Positions 9,244 to 20,406 of a stretch of DNA of 64,000 bases are shown here, in pieces (positions within the stretch are counted from its first letter, which is position 1; every line of letters begins with the position of its first letter). Both the position numbers and the translations under genes were made by a program. The stretch is from Nostoc commune NIES-4072 (GTDB lineage Bacteria > Cyanobacteriota > Cyanobacteriia > Cyanobacteriales > Nostocaceae): assembly GCF_003113895.1 (NCBI RefSeq), contig NZ_BDUD01000001.1:4227513-4291512 (forward strand). The letters are read 5' to 3'. The notes under the pieces were generated by a model. It searched no databases. It saw only the letters and a program-made list of their open reading frames with translations, and was not told the origin of the DNA.

Positions 9244-9444
9244 ATGCTTCCTCTTGAACAATTGTTTTGTCCTTGTTGTACTCCAGCCATATTGCATTTG
9301 CTGACTCAATCCGAGCTGACTCAGCACATACTCCAATTAAGAACGGGGTCAGTTGCTGCGGCTATCAGAAGGAATCAAAAACAGCAGCAGGGATCTCTAT
9401 CCGTAGCAGGGCAAACGCATCTAAATATTAACGAGTCTAGTTAA
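9244..9444 (+). CDS. Hypothetical 66-residue protein
   Basis: The frame starts at ATG 9244 with a Cys-rich N-terminus (FCPCCTPAI), followed by an amphipathic LTQSELTQHILQLR segment and a polar Gln-rich tail. I recognise no family. It could be a genuine small protein or a chance frame. It sits upstream of an aquaporin relic and the membrane-ferredoxin fusion gene. Confidence 0.25.
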   Translation: MLPLEQLFCPCCTPAILHLLTQSELTQHILQLRTGSVAAAIRRNQKQQQGSLSVAGQTHLNINESS

Positions 9445-9542
9445 AAGTAGAATGCATCAGAGTATAAGCCCTGTAGGACTTTCAGAAAAAGAAATATTCA
9501 TTGTAAAGGAACGAGAATAATTATAAAGGCAAGCATACTATC

Positions 9543-9763
9543 ACTACAAATTTTGGAGCGAGGGCGTGGGTACTGCGGTTATCTCTGGTGCAGTACCTTG
9601 GGTTGGAGTTACTGGAGTGGCGATCGCTTTTGGCTTAAGTTTGTTGACTGCTGCCTATACTTTTGGTTCTATTAGTGGATGTCATGCATCGCCACACGGA
9701 GATATTTCGATGTGGCTTTCAAGTGATAATCTTCTTATACAGCAGCCTACACGGAGAACTTAA
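9543..9763 (+). pseudogene. Aquaporin (AqpZ-type) N-terminal relic
   Basis: The frame reads FWSEGVGTAVISGAVPWVGV, then TGVAIAFGLSLLTAAYTFGS and ISGCHASPHGDISMWL. This closely follows the start of bacterial aquaporin Z (GSAV..., [29 protein letters not shown]). The essential NPA pore motif has become ASPH. Everything after the first half-helix is gone, and the sequence ends within the leader of the next gene. Confidence 0.75.
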
Positions 9764-9764
9764 G

Positions 9765-12290
9765 ATGACATCTCCAGAAACGGTTACATGGCTACAAGAA
9801 CGGACGAGTTTAGGAATTCTCTCATCTGAGGTGTTAAATGCGATCGCACAAGTAATTGAAGAACAAGTTATACCAGCCGAAACTGACTTAGTTAGCGAAG
9901 GCACTCCTCCAGAAGCCCTTTATATTCTTGTAGAAGGTCAACTCGAAAGCAATAGCACCAATCAAACCAACCCAGCCTTAGCTTGTGGATTCCTCCCCGG
10001 AGCAGTGATTGAACTCAAAGAATTGCTCTTGGATGAATTAACTCCATTCACAATTACTACGGTGACAGATTGTCATTTATGGGTTGTACCTGGTGACAAA
10101 TTTCGTGAATTAGCCACCCAATACCCCGAAATTGCTCAGGCTTTTTCGCGTCAATTGGCTCAAGAATTAGCTCAGGCTACATCTGCACTTGGGTATGAAC
10201 AAGAACGATCTGTTGCTTTGCGACCATATTTAGTTACCAAAGCCCAACGCGGAATTGTCGGTACAAGTCGCTATGCAGTAAAACTGCGCGAGCAAATTCG
10301 TTTATCGGCGGCTGACCGTAAATCTGTGGTTATTTTCGGAGAACCAGGGTTAGAAAAAGACAATATAGCAGCCCTCATCCACTTTGGTTCTCCAAAACGG
10401 CGAGAACCAATTATTAAAGTAAATTGCGGTATTCTGCAAACAAGCGGTGCAGATTTATTCGGTCGCGCTGGCGGTAAACCAGGACTGTTGGAATGGTTGG
10501 GAGAAGGTACTTTAGTTCTCAACAACATCCAAGAATTGCCCGAAGAATTATTACCTGCGGTGACGCAGTTGCTCAAAACTGGCACATATACCCCCGTCAG
10601 TCGTTCAGAAGAAGCAACACCTGAACCTCGTCCTAGTAAAGCCAGAATTCTGATTGTTTCCGAAAAAACTCAGCCCATAATTGAACGCTGTATTGGTCAG
10701 ATTATTAAAGTACCACCGCTACGGGTGCGGAAAGCTGATGTTCAGGCACAGGTTGAATATTATACTAGTCTCTACATTCGGGCTAGAGGCGTTCCGAAAC
10801 CGCACATTACCCCAGAAGCTTTACGTCGCCTCCAGTCTTATGATTTTCCTGGCAATCTCAAGGAATTAAAAAATCTGGTAGAAAGAGCGATCGTGCAAGC
10901 GGAGGGTGCTAATGAATTAACAGAAGAAATTTTCTGGCCAGCCGAAACGAAGAAAAAACGATTTCGAGTGAATCTGTTAAATGTCTATCCTCGTTTGCGG
11001 CGATTTTTGCGTAGTCCTTGGTGGCCCGATCGCATTAACTATGGTTTTACTGCAACGGCTTTTGCGATTATCGTTGCAGTCTTATTTATTGGGCCACAAA
11101 CCCGCGATCGCAATTTCGTATTAAATCTATTTTGGGCTTGGTGGTGGCCTTTCTTCTTATTTCTCTTTCCCTTTTTGGGACGTATTTGGTGTTCTGTTTG
11201 TCCCTTCATGATTTACGGAGAAATTACCCAAAAGTTATCTCTCTGGCTGTGGCCTCGAAAACTCAAGCGCTGGCCTAGAGAGGAAGCTGAGAAATGGGGC
11301 GGATGGTTTCTCTTTGGGCTATTTACCCTAATTTTCTTATGGGAAGAACTCTGGCATTTAGAAAATACTGCCTACCTTAGCGCTTGTTTGCTGCTGTTAA
11401 TTACGGCTGGGGCAATGATTTTCTCTGCGATTTTTGAGCGGCGATTTTGGTGTCGTTATCTCTGTCCCATCGGCGGGATGAATGGTTTATTTGCCAAACT
11501 CTCAATGACGGAACTTCGCGCACAGCAAGGTATTTGTTCTGCCAGTTGCACTACGTACCAGTGCTATAAAGGTGGGCCGCAAAAAGGCGAAGGGATGGAA
11601 ACTAATGGATGTCCCTTATATTCCCACCCAGCGCAATTAGAAGATAACAGAGATTGCGTACTGTGCATGACGTGCCTGAAAGCCTGTCCTCATCGTTCTG
11701 TTGAGTTCAACTTGCGTCCCCCTGGTATTGAACTGTGGACAACTCATGTACCCCGCACCTATGAAGTAGCATTATTGTTTTTGTTGTTGGGTGGAATATA
11801 TCTGCATCGCTTGCCAGAGTTGCAATCTTGGTTGAGGTTACAACTGGATTTAACTCAGTTTTGGCAGCACTTGGGATTATCGCTGCTAGTGTTAATCATC
11901 CCAGCAATATTTACCTTTGGGGCTTATAGCTTGTTGCAAGTGTTCAACTTTAACCGCAAGCCTCGATCATTTGTAGAACTTGCCTATGGTTACCTACCAT
12001 TAGTGTTAGGGGGAAACTTAGCTCACTATCTGCGTTTAGGCTTAGGCGAAGGCGGACGGATTTTACCCGTAACCTTTGCTACCCTTGGACTGAGTGGTGA
12101 ACAATTACCAATATTGGTTGCTCATCCGGCTGTCATTGCCTTTTTGCAAGGTGCAACAATAATTTTTTCCGTGTTAATGACTATACTATTAACGCAAAAG
12201 ATTGCCAAGCAACCAGTGCGATCGCTCATGGCGCAACACCTAGCAGCGATCGCTTTGGGAGTTAGTATGTGGGCGATTATCGTGTTTTGA
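9765..12290 (+). CDS. cNMP-binding / degenerate sigma54-type AAA+ / membrane 4Fe-4S polyferredoxin fusion
   Basis: 841 residues from ATG 9765, chosen because GGAG lies 8 bases upstream and homology begins there; the frame is open further 5'. Domains in order: cyclic-nucleotide-binding-like domain (about 10-135); AAA+ domain of the sigma54-activator class (about 165-400) with a poor Walker A (GEPGLEKDN for GxxGxGK) and a Walker B-like GEGTLVLNNIQELP; then membrane helices carrying cysteine motifs WCSVCPF (~475) and WCRYLCP (~562). Last comes a dicluster-like region (CSASCTTYQC ~591, CVLCMTCLKACP ~633), then more helices to the C-terminus. The rear half resembles NapH/NosR/CcoG-type membrane ferredoxins. 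The GAFTGA loop that contacts sigma54 is absent and there is no DNA-binding helix-turn-helix at the end. It is thus more likely a membrane redox sensor or electron-transfer protein than a transcription activator. That role is inference. Confidence 0.85.
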   Translation: MTSPETVTWLQERTSLGILSSEVLNAIAQVIEEQVIPAETDLVSEGTPPEALYILVEGQLESNSTNQTNPALACGFLPGAVIELKELLLDELTPFTITTVTDCHLWVVPGDKFRELATQYPEIAQAFSRQLAQELAQATSALGYEQERSVALRPYLVTKAQRGIVGTSRYAVKLREQIRLSAADRKSVVIFGEPGLEKDNIAALIHFGSPKRREPIIKVNCGILQTSGADLFGRAGGKPGLLEWLGEGTLVLNNIQELPEELLPAVTQLLKTGTYTPVSRSEEATPEPRPSKARILIVSEKTQPIIERCIGQIIKVPPLRVRKADVQAQVEYYTSLYIRARGVPKPHITPEALRRLQSYDFPGNLKELKNLVERAIVQAEGANELTEEIFWPAETKKKRFRVNLLNVYPRLRRFLRSPWWPDRINYGFTATAFAIIVAVLFIGPQTRDRNFVLNLFWAWWWPFFLFLFPFLGRIWCSVCPFMIYGEITQKLSLWLWPRKLKRWPREEAEKWGGWFLFGLFTLIFLWEELWHLENTAYLSACLLLLITAGAMIFSAIFERRFWCRYLCPIGGMNGLFAKLSMTELRAQQGICSASCTTYQCYKGGPQKGEGMETNGCPLYSHPAQLEDNRDCVLCMTCLKACPHRSVEFNLRPPGIELWTTHVPRTYEVALLFLLLGGIYLHRLPELQSWLRLQLDLTQFWQHLGLSLLVLIIPAIFTFGAYSLLQVFNFNRKPRSFVELAYGYLPLVLGGNLAHYLRLGLGEGGRILPVTFATLGLSGEQLPILVAHPAVIAFLQGATIIFSVLMTILLTQKIAKQPVRSLMAQHLAAIALGVSMWAIIVF

Positions 12291-12327
12291 GTTTCACATA
12301 ATATATAGCGATATATAGCGATCGTGA

Positions 12328-12461
12328 CAATACGGTTTGGTTAACATGTTTGTCTCTCAAAGATCCCCCCAACCCCCCGATAAATTGGGGGGCTTTTTCT
12401 TCTAATTACCCCCTTAAAAAGGGGGTCGCCGCAGACGGGGGATCTTATCCGAACCGTATTG
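12328..12461. mobile_element. MITE family B, copy 3 (134 bp, divergent core)
   Basis: Left end CAATACGGTTTGGTTAA and right end TTATCCGAACCGTATTG match copies 5763-5886 and 32696-32820. The core is different: two near-palindromic runs (CCCCCCGATAAATTGGGGGG and CCCCCTTAAAAAGGGGG). The copy therefore shares ends only, as expected for non-autonomous elements mobilised by one transposase. The first hairpin, followed by CTTTTTCTTC, may also terminate the upstream gene. Confidence 0.75.
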
Positions 12462-12633
12462 GGAATTATCCTTCTTTCCTCTCCCTCTGCTGCCTGTGCG
12501 TCTGGAGCGGTTTCTTAGGAGAGCGCTAGAATGAAATAGCCCTGTATTGCACCTAACAGAGAACAGCTACTATATACAGTTATTATATGGTTAGTCTGTA
12601 ACTTTTCTGTCTCAGGACTCAATACAACTGGCC

Positions 12634-14319
12634 ATGAAACGAAAGTTTTTACCGATTATTGCATCACTCTTGACCATCGGTTTAATATATGCAGCGGTAT
12701 ATCATATCTTAGGCGAAATCTGTTTGTATCCCGATGTACTATATAACCCAAATGAAGGTAAGTCAATTAAAGCCAGAACATTGGCTATAGTTGCTGTTCC
12801 GTATGCCCAGATGGGACAAAAGGATAAATCCTCAAAAATATTAGCTCAAGCATTAAAGAACGCCCAGGAGATTAAGGAGATCAATACCTATTCTTCTCGA
12901 AGAAGTTCTGCACTGCTTAAAGTAGCTGCCAAGTATGCAGAAGTTGGGCAACCCGCTCAAGCTCTTCAAGTTATTAAGATAGCCAAAGAAGGTGTTGAAC
13001 ATGGAAGTGGGGCTGCTCAGGAGCTAAATGAGGCAGCAGTCAAGGCTGCCGAAGCAGGTCGCTTCAACCAAGCCCTTCAGCTTACCCAGTTGCTCGATAA
13101 TAAAGCAATTGGATATTTTGAAAACAGAGACAGTGCTATAGCTGAAGTCGCTGTTGAAACTGCCCAAGCTGGGCTATACGACCAAGCTTTTCAACTTCTT
13201 AGCTCGATTGAGGAGAATACCGATAAGACAGGAGAGGCATTAACTAAGATTGCTGAGTTGGCGACTTCTACAAAACTTAGAAGTCAAGCCTTGCCGTTAT
13301 TAGATCAAACCTTTGAACTTGCCAATAGAATTAAGAATGTTAGTGCTTTAGCTAAGGTAGCTAGTCAGTACACAGAATTAGGACAGAAAGCTAAATCTGA
13401 ACAAATATTAAACCAATCTCTTCAGCTTACCCAATCTGATAAGTATATCCCCAACCAAATTGAAAACATAGTCAAGATTGCTGTTAGCTATGCAAACATA
13501 GGACAACAAGATAAAGCTGTACAGATATTAGACAGAACTTTTGGGGCTGTTCAGCTTATTCAGATTAATAATATACCAAAACCAATATTGCCCGAACTCG
13601 CCATTGGTTACGCAAAAATAGGTCAAAAAGATAAAGCCTTACAAATATTAAATAAAGCCTTTCAACAGAATAAAATTAATAAAAATTTTTGGAAAACTGA
13701 TCAATTCACTCAAATTGCTGTTAAATACGAGGAGATGGGACTTCATCAACAAGCTTTGGAAGCTGCTAAAATGCTGGGGGCGCCTGAAAGAGTTCGGGCA
13801 TTAGTTGCAGTAGCGGTTGAAGATGCAGAGCAATCTCAATATGACCTAGCTATTAAGAACATCAAATCTATTGGAAACGATTACCCTCATGAAGTTCGCC
13901 CCGACAAAATGAATGGACTATCTCAAATTGCCATGAAAGCTGCGTCAGCAGGGCAATATGAACAAGCATTTAAAAGTATTGAGTCTATAGATGATGATTT
14001 TTGCGGAGATTGTATCGCTAAACCCTTAATAAAACTTGTTAACAAGGCTACTAGAACAGAAACAAAAGATAAAGCCTCACAATTGTTAGACAAAGCCTTA
14101 AGCGTTGCTCAGTTTACTATCCTAGATCAACCTGAACGAGTTGGAGTATTGGCTGAAGTTGCTAATCATTATGCACAACTGGGACAACAGCAGAAAGCTT
14201 CAGATATACTAGCTAAAGCCCTTAAAATTGGCGAAGATATTTCTATTTCAAAGTCGATGCCTGAAAACATCTCCATACATTTTACCTGGTTCAAGTATCC
14301 TTGTCCATATATCCGTTGA
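12634..14319 (+). CDS. Exported or membrane-anchored TPR-like alpha-helical repeat protein
   Basis: 561 residues. The N-terminus MKRKFLPIIASLLTIGLIYA is a signal peptide or single membrane anchor. The rest is made of ~35-40 residue helical repeats with a recurrent core such as ALQVI, YAKIGQKDKALQILNKAF and YEQAFKSIES, which alternate ADKALQI helices with 'IA..YA..GQ' helices. These are tetratricopeptide-like solenoids that act as protein-binding scaffolds. No catalytic motif is visible. ATG 12634 follows a long spacer containing a MITE. No obvious operon partner: the next gene, a giant kinase, starts over 500 bp downstream. Confidence 0.75.
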   Translation: MKRKFLPIIASLLTIGLIYAAVYHILGEICLYPDVLYNPNEGKSIKARTLAIVAVPYAQMGQKDKSSKILAQALKNAQEIKEINTYSSRRSSALLKVAAKYAEVGQPAQALQVIKIAKEGVEHGSGAAQELNEAAVKAAEAGRFNQALQLTQLLDNKAIGYFENRDSAIAEVAVETAQAGLYDQAFQLLSSIEENTDKTGEALTKIAELATSTKLRSQALPLLDQTFELANRIKNVSALAKVASQYTELGQKAKSEQILNQSLQLTQSDKYIPNQIENIVKIAVSYANIGQQDKAVQILDRTFGAVQLIQINNIPKPILPELAIGYAKIGQKDKALQILNKAFQQNKINKNFWKTDQFTQIAVKYEEMGLHQQALEAAKMLGAPERVRALVAVAVEDAEQSQYDLAIKNIKSIGNDYPHEVRPDKMNGLSQIAMKAASAGQYEQAFKSIESIDDDFCGDCIAKPLIKLVNKATRTETKDKASQLLDKALSVAQFTILDQPERVGVLAEVANHYAQLGQQQKASDILAKALKIGEDISISKSMPENISIHFTWFKYPCPYIR

Positions 14320-14838
14320 TAAGGGAACTTTTTAGATTTTGGTAGTGGTGGTTATTACTAATACCAATTCACAAAAATCCTGATACACATTTCTCCTAGT
14401 GGCATTGCCATGCCCCCACCAACGTATTTGTATCATTATTAAAGTGAAGATGACCCCATTGGCGACCCACTGACTGTTCCCAACCTTTTGCTGTGACGAC
14501 TGGCAAAAGAAAGCACAGAAGTGTTTTGGTTAATCAGAATCTGGTGGCAATTGAAAAACGATAAACAGGCGCAAGTCTTAGAGGATGTTTAAAAAGTTTT
14601 GGGCGAATATAATTCGCTACTATACAGGCTAAGTCCGCCTGCGCGGACTAACACAAAATTAGGTATTTCAAACCTGCGAAGGCAGGTTTTGTCTGTGTAG
14701 CCGCGATTTCCAATCGCTAGGGCTGGCTTAGAGCAGAATTAGCGAAATAGTATTTGAAGAGTTAATTTAACCTGAATTTCGGGAATTATTATAGTAACAA
14801 TCAAAATCTATTATAAAACAACATTCAGTCAAGTAATA
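14320..14838. repeat. Spacer with dispersed palindromic repeats
   Basis: Contains small hairpins AGTCCGCCTGCGCGGACT (about 14632-14649), ACCTGCGAAGGCAGGT (about 14671-14686) and the palindrome GCGAATATAATTCGC, the repeat style common in Nostoc spacers. At 14446-14592 short interrupted frames (for example LAKESTEVFWLIRIWWQLKN) suggest a decayed gene that I cannot identify. Confidence 0.45.
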
Positions 14839-17800
14839 ATGCTTAAATTAATTGCTCGTATCCCGGATTATAGTATTGCAAGTTTAATTTATGAAACTAC
14901 TGCCACAGTAATTTATCGAGCATACTCCAAGGCTAAGGGGCATTCAGTTGTGATCAAACTGCTCAAGGCAGAATATCCTACTGTCAAAGAGATTGCTCAG
15001 ATTAAGCACGAATACGAAATTATCCAAAACTTGAACATTACAGGTGTAATTAGAGCTTATGAATTAATCAGTTACGACAACGGTTACAGTAATGGTCTAG
15101 CAATGGTTTTAGAAGATTTTGGTGGAGAATCTTTAAAAGTTCAGATATCTAATACAGGCTTTGAACTTAGAAAATTTCTCAACATTGCCGGTCAAATTAC
15201 TGAAACTTTAGGAGAGTTACATACCCACCACATTATTCATAAGGATCTTCAGCCGGAAAACATTCTTTATAACCCCAATACCGAAAAAATAAAATTGATT
15301 GACTTCAGCATCGCTTCGCTGCTGTCAAAAGAAAGCCCAGAAATCAGTAGCCTCAACCTCCTAGAAGGAACGCTGGCTTATATGTCGCCAGAGCAAACCG
15401 GACGCATCAACCGAACCTTAGATTATCGCACAGATTTTTACTCATTAGGTGTCATTTTCTACGAAATGCTCACGGGTCGGCTCCCCTTTCAGAATGCTCA
15501 AGACCCAATGGAATTGGTGCATTGTCACATTGCGAAAATTCCAGTAGCTCCGCATGAGATTAATCCTAATGTACCACTGGTAATCTCTGCGATCGCTATG
15601 AAACTTCTGAGCAAAACTGCTGAAGACCGCTACCAGAGTGCTTACGGGTTAAAGGCTGACCTAGAACAAGCAGCAATACAACTGCAAACAAAAGGCAGCA
15701 TTGACCTTTTTACTTTAGGTCAGCAAGATTTTTCGCATCAATTCCAAATAGCTCAAAAACTTTACGGTCGGGAAGTAGAAGTGGCGGCTTTAATGGCTGC
15801 CTTTGAAAAAGTTAGCCTTGGTTCTAGCGAAGTTGTGTTGGTAGGAGGATATTCTGGTATCGGCAAATCCTCATTAGTTAACGAAGTTCACAAACCGATT
15901 GTCCGGCAAAGAGGTTACTTTATTGGTGGCAAATTTGATCAACTCAAACGAGATATTCCTTATGCTTCTTTGATTCAAGCATTTCGAGAATTGATGCGAC
16001 AACTGTTAGCTGAAAGCCAAGCCAGAGTTGAGGTTTGGAAAAATAAATTACTACAAGCATTGGGAGCTAACGGTCAAGTTATTATTGATGTCATCCCGGA
16101 AGTAGAACTGATTATTGGGCAGCAAGCGCCTGTACCGCAGTTGGGCGTTGCTGAATCTCAAAACCGTTTTAATCGGGTGTTTAAGCAATTTATCCATGCC
16201 TTTACTGCTGCGGAACATCCCTTAGTACTGTTTTTAGATGACCTCCAATGGGCAGATGCTGCCTCTGTCAACCTAGTCGAGAATCTGATGACTGACCCAG
16301 AAAGTCAGTATTTCTTACTGATTGGGGCTTACCGAGATAACGAAGTTAATCCCACCCATCCACTGATGTTAATGCTAGAGGCAATTCAAGCATCTGGGGC
16401 TACTGTTGAAGAGTTGTTTTTGAAGCCATTAGCAACACCTCATATTACTCAACTAGTTACTGACACGTTCAATTGCGAATCATCTCAGGCAGAACCTTTA
16501 GCCGATTTACTGTTTCAAAAAACCCAAGGTAATCCTTTTTTCTTGACTCAGTTACTAAAAGTACTACATCAAGATAATCTTTTGATATTTGATTATCGTT
16601 CAGGTTTATGGCAGTGGGATCTCAACAAAATTCAGGAACAAGCCATTACCGATAATGTTGTCGATTTAATGGTGAATAAAATTCAAAGGTTCTCAGAACA
16701 AACGCAGCAAGTTTTACAATTAGCTGCTTGTGTTGGGAACCGTTTTAATTTAGAAACCCTAGCTGTAGTAAACGAAAAATCTACATCGGCAACAGCAGTT
16801 GATTTATGGGAAGCTTTGCGGGCAGGATTAATTCTTCCTTTGAGTGATACTTACAAAATTCCTCAATTGTTGAATCAATCAGAATTGGCAACATACTGCA
16901 ATACTGCTGTACAAGTTGATTATAAGTTTTTACACGATCGCGTTCAGCAAGCTGCTTATTCTTTAATACCAATCGATCAGCAAAAACAAGTACACCTAAA
17001 GGTAGGTAAATTACTATTACATAATACTGAAAAATCCCAATTAGAAGAACATCTTTTTGATATTGTCAACCATTTCAATGCTGGCGGTTCATTGATTGTG
17101 GAACCAGCAGAAAGATATGAACTAGCAGAATTAAACCTGAAAGCAGGTCAACGGGCAAAATCATCTTCGGCGTTTGTAACTGCACTCAAGTTGCTAGAAA
17201 CAGGGATGAGTTATCTACCTGAAAATAGCTGGCAAGATAATTATTTACTTACCCTAAATTTATATTTACAATCTGGAGAAGCGGAATTTTTAAATGGAAA
17301 ATATGAGGAAGCCTTGCTGATTTTTGAGCAGACTTTCAGCCAGGTTAAAACTACTCTTGATATGTGTCGGGTGAATGAATATCGAATTATGTGTTATCGG
17401 ATGGAGAATGATTTAAACTCCGCATATAAAATTGGGTTAAATACTTTAGAGCTTTTAGACTTAGAGTTTACAGCTTATCCTGATGATGCATATCTATTGG
17501 AAAAACTTAATCAAACCAAAAAAGTTATTGGCGATCGCTCAACTTTTAGTCTCGCAGAACTACCGCCAATGCAAGATGAAGAGAAGTTAATGGCTCAACG
17601 CATTTTAAAAGAAGTCTGGCCTATTGCCTACTTTTTAGGATCTAAAGCGTTGCATATCACATCGATGAATATAACTCAACTTTCAGTTCAGTATGGCAAC
17701 TCACCAATTTCGGTATTTGGCTATATGCTTTATGCTTTTAATCTGGTGTTTCAATATGGTGAAGTTGATTCAGGTTATGAGTTTGGTAAGCTATCTTTAC

Positions 17801-20283
17801 GATTGCATGAAGTTTTAAGAACTAAGGAATTAGAAGCAAATATTTTGAATATGTGGGGCGGTTTAGTTTGTCACTACAAAGACCATATTAGCGAGAGTAA
17901 ACCTTATTTATTGAAAGGATTTAATAGTGGTTTAGAAACAGGTTCTTATCAATGGTCTGGTTATTGTTCAGTTAATTTTTTATGGCAATCATTATTTGGA
18001 AATGAATCTTTAGAAAAAACCGCAGAAATAGCCGAAGATTTTATTCCTAGCCTCCGCAAGATTGACAAAAATATGTTGAACTACCATCTGCTGGCTATGG
18101 AAGCGATCGCTAACCTAATTAAGCCAGCAGAAAAGATTGATGAACTTGTTGGAACTTGGGCAGATGAAGAGCAAGTGCTAGAGTTTGCACAGGCATCTTC
18201 GGATATGTTGAGTGCATTTGTAGTTTATATCTATAAACTTGCACTCTGTAACTGGTATGGAGAATTTATCAAAGCTGTTGAGTATGCAGACAATGCAGAA
18301 AAATATGTAGGGGGAGCGCGAGGAATTTTTATTAATCCTGTTTTCTATTTTCACCAAAGTATTGCCTTAGCAGGAGCTTATGCAGAGGCAGATACCGAAA
18401 CTCAAGCCATTTATCTTGATAAACTAAACGTCAACTTAGAAAAATTCCAGCAATGGGCAATGCACTGTCCAACCAATTATCAACACAAGTTCCTGCTGAT
18501 TCAAGCAGAAGTGGCTCGGATTCATCAACAAGATTATCAGGCAATGGAACTGTATGATAAGGCGATCGCTTCTGCTGCCGAAAACGGTTATTTACAAAAT
18601 GAAGCCTTAGCAAACGAACTGGCATTTCGATTTTACTTAGCCAAGGATAGGAAAAACTTTGCCAAAATTTATTTAAAAGAAGCCCGCTATGGCTATTTAA
18701 AGTGGCAAGCTACGGGTAAAGTTCGGCAACTGGACGAACAATATTCGCAAATTTTTAGAGATACAGTTGAGCGGCGTAGGGCTACAAAGCAGATTCAGGA
18801 TATTTCTGAAGCTAAAACCCAAACTCTAGATATCAGTACAGCGATTAAAGCATCCCAAGCACTCTCAAGCGAGATGGAGTTAAATCCTCTGCTGGAGAAG
18901 ATGATGACGATCGCAATCGAGAATGCTGGGGCCCAAATGGGTTATCTACTTGTAAAACGAGAGAACCAGTGGATAATTGAAGCCGAAGGAAGCATTGATC
19001 GAGATCAACTGACAGTGCGATCGTCGAGTCTGTTTCAAGTAAAGCATAAACTACCAGTTTTGCTGATTAACTATGTTGAAAGAACAAAAGAAAATTTGGT
19101 TTTAGACGATGCTAGCCATACAGAGCGTTTTGTGAGTGACAACTATATTGTTGCCAATCAACCCAAATCAATTATGTGTTTGCCTTTCTCTCATCAGGGT
19201 AAGCTAACTGGAGTTCTTTACCTGGAAAATAACCTCACCACCGGAGTCTTTACCGCAGAGCGATTAGAGGTACTGAACTTGTTAACCTCGCAAGTTTCCA
19301 TCTCCATAGAAAATGCTCGGCTCTACACAAATTTGCACATATACTCCCAGGAGTTAGAGATTTCAGAAACACAAGCGCGTGAGAAAGCAAAACAGCTAGA
19401 ACACACCCTCGATGAATTGAAGCTCACCCAGTCTCAGATGGTGCAAAGCGAAAAAATGTCTAGCTTGGGGCAGTTGGTAGCAGGGGTTGCTCACGAAATC
19501 AATAACCCAGTCAGCTTTATCTACGGCAACCTTACTTACGTTAATAATTATGTCAAAGACTTGATGAGTGTAGTAGAACTTTATCAGCAGCAAAACCAGA
19601 ATTTACCGCCTAAAGTTCAGAACGAGATAGATGCGGTTGACTTAGATTTTTTGATGGAAGACTTACCTAAGCTGTTGGCTTCCATGAAAGGGGGAACCGA
19701 TCGCATTCGCCAAATTGTGTTATCTTTACGAAACTTTTCCCGTTTAGACGAAGCTGAAGTTAAAGCCGTTGATATTCATGAGGGCATTGATAGCACCTTA
19801 ATGATTTTGCAAAATCGGCTGAAACCCGAACCAGACTCTCTGGGAATTCAGGTAATACAGGAGTACGGCAACCTGCCACCCGTAGAGTGCTACCCTGGCC
19901 AACTGAATCAGGTATTTATGAATCTGATCGCTAATTCAATTGACTCTTTGGAAGAATTTAACAAACATCGGACTTATGCCGATATTGCACGTCAGCCAAG
20001 TATCATTACAATTCGTACTACTGTTGAAGGCGATTTTGCCGTCATTCGCATTGCTGATAACGGTTCTGGTATCAGCGAAAATGTACGGCAAAAACTCTTC
20101 ACACCCTTTTTTACCACCAAACCTGTTGGTAAAGGCACTGGTTTAGGGCTATCTATTAGTTACCAGATTGTGACTAATAAGCATCGAGGACAGTTGGAGT
20201 GTGTATCCGTTTCAGGACGAGGGGCTGAATTTATGATCTCTATCCCCCTTAAGGCAACGCAGGGGGAGTTGTGTAGGTTCTAA
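14839..20283 (+). CDS. Giant Ser/Thr kinase - AAA ATPase - GAF - histidine kinase (multi-sensor multi-kinase)
   Basis: 1,814 residues. A protein kinase domain fills about 1-270, with VIKLLK supplying the ATP lysine, catalytic loop HKDLQPEN (usual HRDxKPEN) and DFS in place of DFG. At about 305-700 is an AAA/NACHT-like ATPase domain (Walker [13 protein letters not shown], Walker [12 protein letters not shown]). A long TPR-like helical region runs to ~1300. Then comes a GAF domain (~1340-1500) and a histidine kinase: H-box [17 protein letters not shown] (~1540), N-box [15 protein letters not shown]1 DNGSGI and G2 [10 protein letters not shown]. This architecture is common in filamentous cyanobacteria and some fungi-like systems; the signals sensed are mostly unknown. 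The altered kinase loop and DFS motif raise the question of whether the Ser/Thr kinase part is active. No partner response regulator lies adjacent. Confidence 0.92.
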   Translation: MLKLIARIPDYSIASLIYETTATVIYRAYSKAKGHSVVIKLLKAEYPTVKEIAQIKHEYEIIQNLNITGVIRAYELISYDNGYSNGLAMVLEDFGGESLKVQISNTGFELRKFLNIAGQITETLGELHTHHIIHKDLQPENILYNPNTEKIKLIDFSIASLLSKESPEISSLNLLEGTLAYMSPEQTGRINRTLDYRTDFYSLGVIFYEMLTGRLPFQNAQDPMELVHCHIAKIPVAPHEINPNVPLVISAIAMKLLSKTAEDRYQSAYGLKADLEQAAIQLQTKGSIDLFTLGQQDFSHQFQIAQKLYGREVEVAALMAAFEKVSLGSSEVVLVGGYSGIGKSSLVNEVHKPIVRQRGYFIGGKFDQLKRDIPYASLIQAFRELMRQLLAESQARVEVWKNKLLQALGANGQVIIDVIPEVELIIGQQAPVPQLGVAESQNRFNRVFKQFIHAFTAAEHPLVLFLDDLQWADAASVNLVENLMTDPESQYFLLIGAYRDNEVNPTHPLMLMLEAIQASGATVEELFLKPLATPHITQLVTDTFNCESSQAEPLADLLFQKTQGNPFFLTQLLKVLHQDNLLIFDYRSGLWQWDLNKIQEQAITDNVVDLMVNKIQRFSEQTQQVLQLAACVGNRFNLETLAVVNEKSTSATAVDLWEALRAGLILPLSDTYKIPQLLNQSELATYCNTAVQVDYKFLHDRVQQAAYSLIPIDQQKQVHLKVGKLLLHNTEKSQLEEHLFDIVNHFNAGGSLIVEPAERYELAELNLKAGQRAKSSSAFVTALKLLETGMSYLPENSWQDNYLLTLNLYLQSGEAEFLNGKYEEALLIFEQTFSQVKTTLDMCRVNEYRIMCYRMENDLNSAYKIGLNTLELLDLEFTAYPDDAYLLEKLNQTKKVIGDRSTFSLAELPPMQDEEKLMAQRILKEVWPIAYFLGSKALHITSMNITQLSVQYGNSPISVFGYMLYAFNLVFQYGEVDSGYEFGKLSLRLHEVLRTKELEANILNMWGGLVCHYKDHISESKPYLLKGFNSGLETGSYQWSGYCSVNFLWQSLFGNESLEKTAEIAEDFIPSLRKIDKNMLNYHLLAMEAIANLIKPAEKIDELVGTWADEEQVLEFAQASSDMLSAFVVYIYKLALCNWYGEFIKAVEYADNAEKYVGGARGIFINPVFYFHQSIALAGAYAEADTETQAIYLDKLNVNLEKFQQWAMHCPTNYQHKFLLIQAEVARIHQQDYQAMELYDKAIASAAENGYLQNEALANELAFRFYLAKDRKNFAKIYLKEARYGYLKWQATGKVRQLDEQYSQIFRDTVERRRATKQIQDISEAKTQTLDISTAIKASQALSSEMELNPLLEKMMTIAIENAGAQMGYLLVKRENQWIIEAEGSIDRDQLTVRSSSLFQVKHKLPVLLINYVERTKENLVLDDASHTERFVSDNYIVANQPKSIMCLPFSHQGKLTGVLYLENNLTTGVFTAERLEVLNLLTSQVSISIENARLYTNLHIYSQELEISETQAREKAKQLEHTLDELKLTQSQMVQSEKMSSLGQLVAGVAHEINNPVSFIYGNLTYVNNYVKDLMSVVELYQQQNQNLPPKVQNEIDAVDLDFLMEDLPKLLASMKGGTDRIRQIVLSLRNFSRLDEAEVKAVDIHEGIDSTLMILQNRLKPEPDSLGIQVIQEYGNLPPVECYPGQLNQVFMNLIANSIDSLEEFNKHRTYADIARQPSIITIRTTVEGDFAVIRIADNGSGISENVRQKLFTPFFTTKPVGKGTGLGLSISYQIVTNKHRGQLECVSVSGRGAEFMISIPLKATQGELCRF

Positions 20284-20406
20284 TTTTTATTTATCTGTTA
20301 AGGCAGGCAGGGGGAGCAGGGGGAGAGAAAAAAGCTTAACTGAACTGTATTTGACCACAGAATAGGTTTCAACTCTTCTAGTAGTTTCGTAGGGTGCGTT
20401 ATGGAC

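Noticed and set aside
9765..12290. Sigma54-dependent transcription activator
   Set aside because: GAFTGA loop and DNA-binding domain are missing, and the C-terminal half is a membrane ferredoxin.
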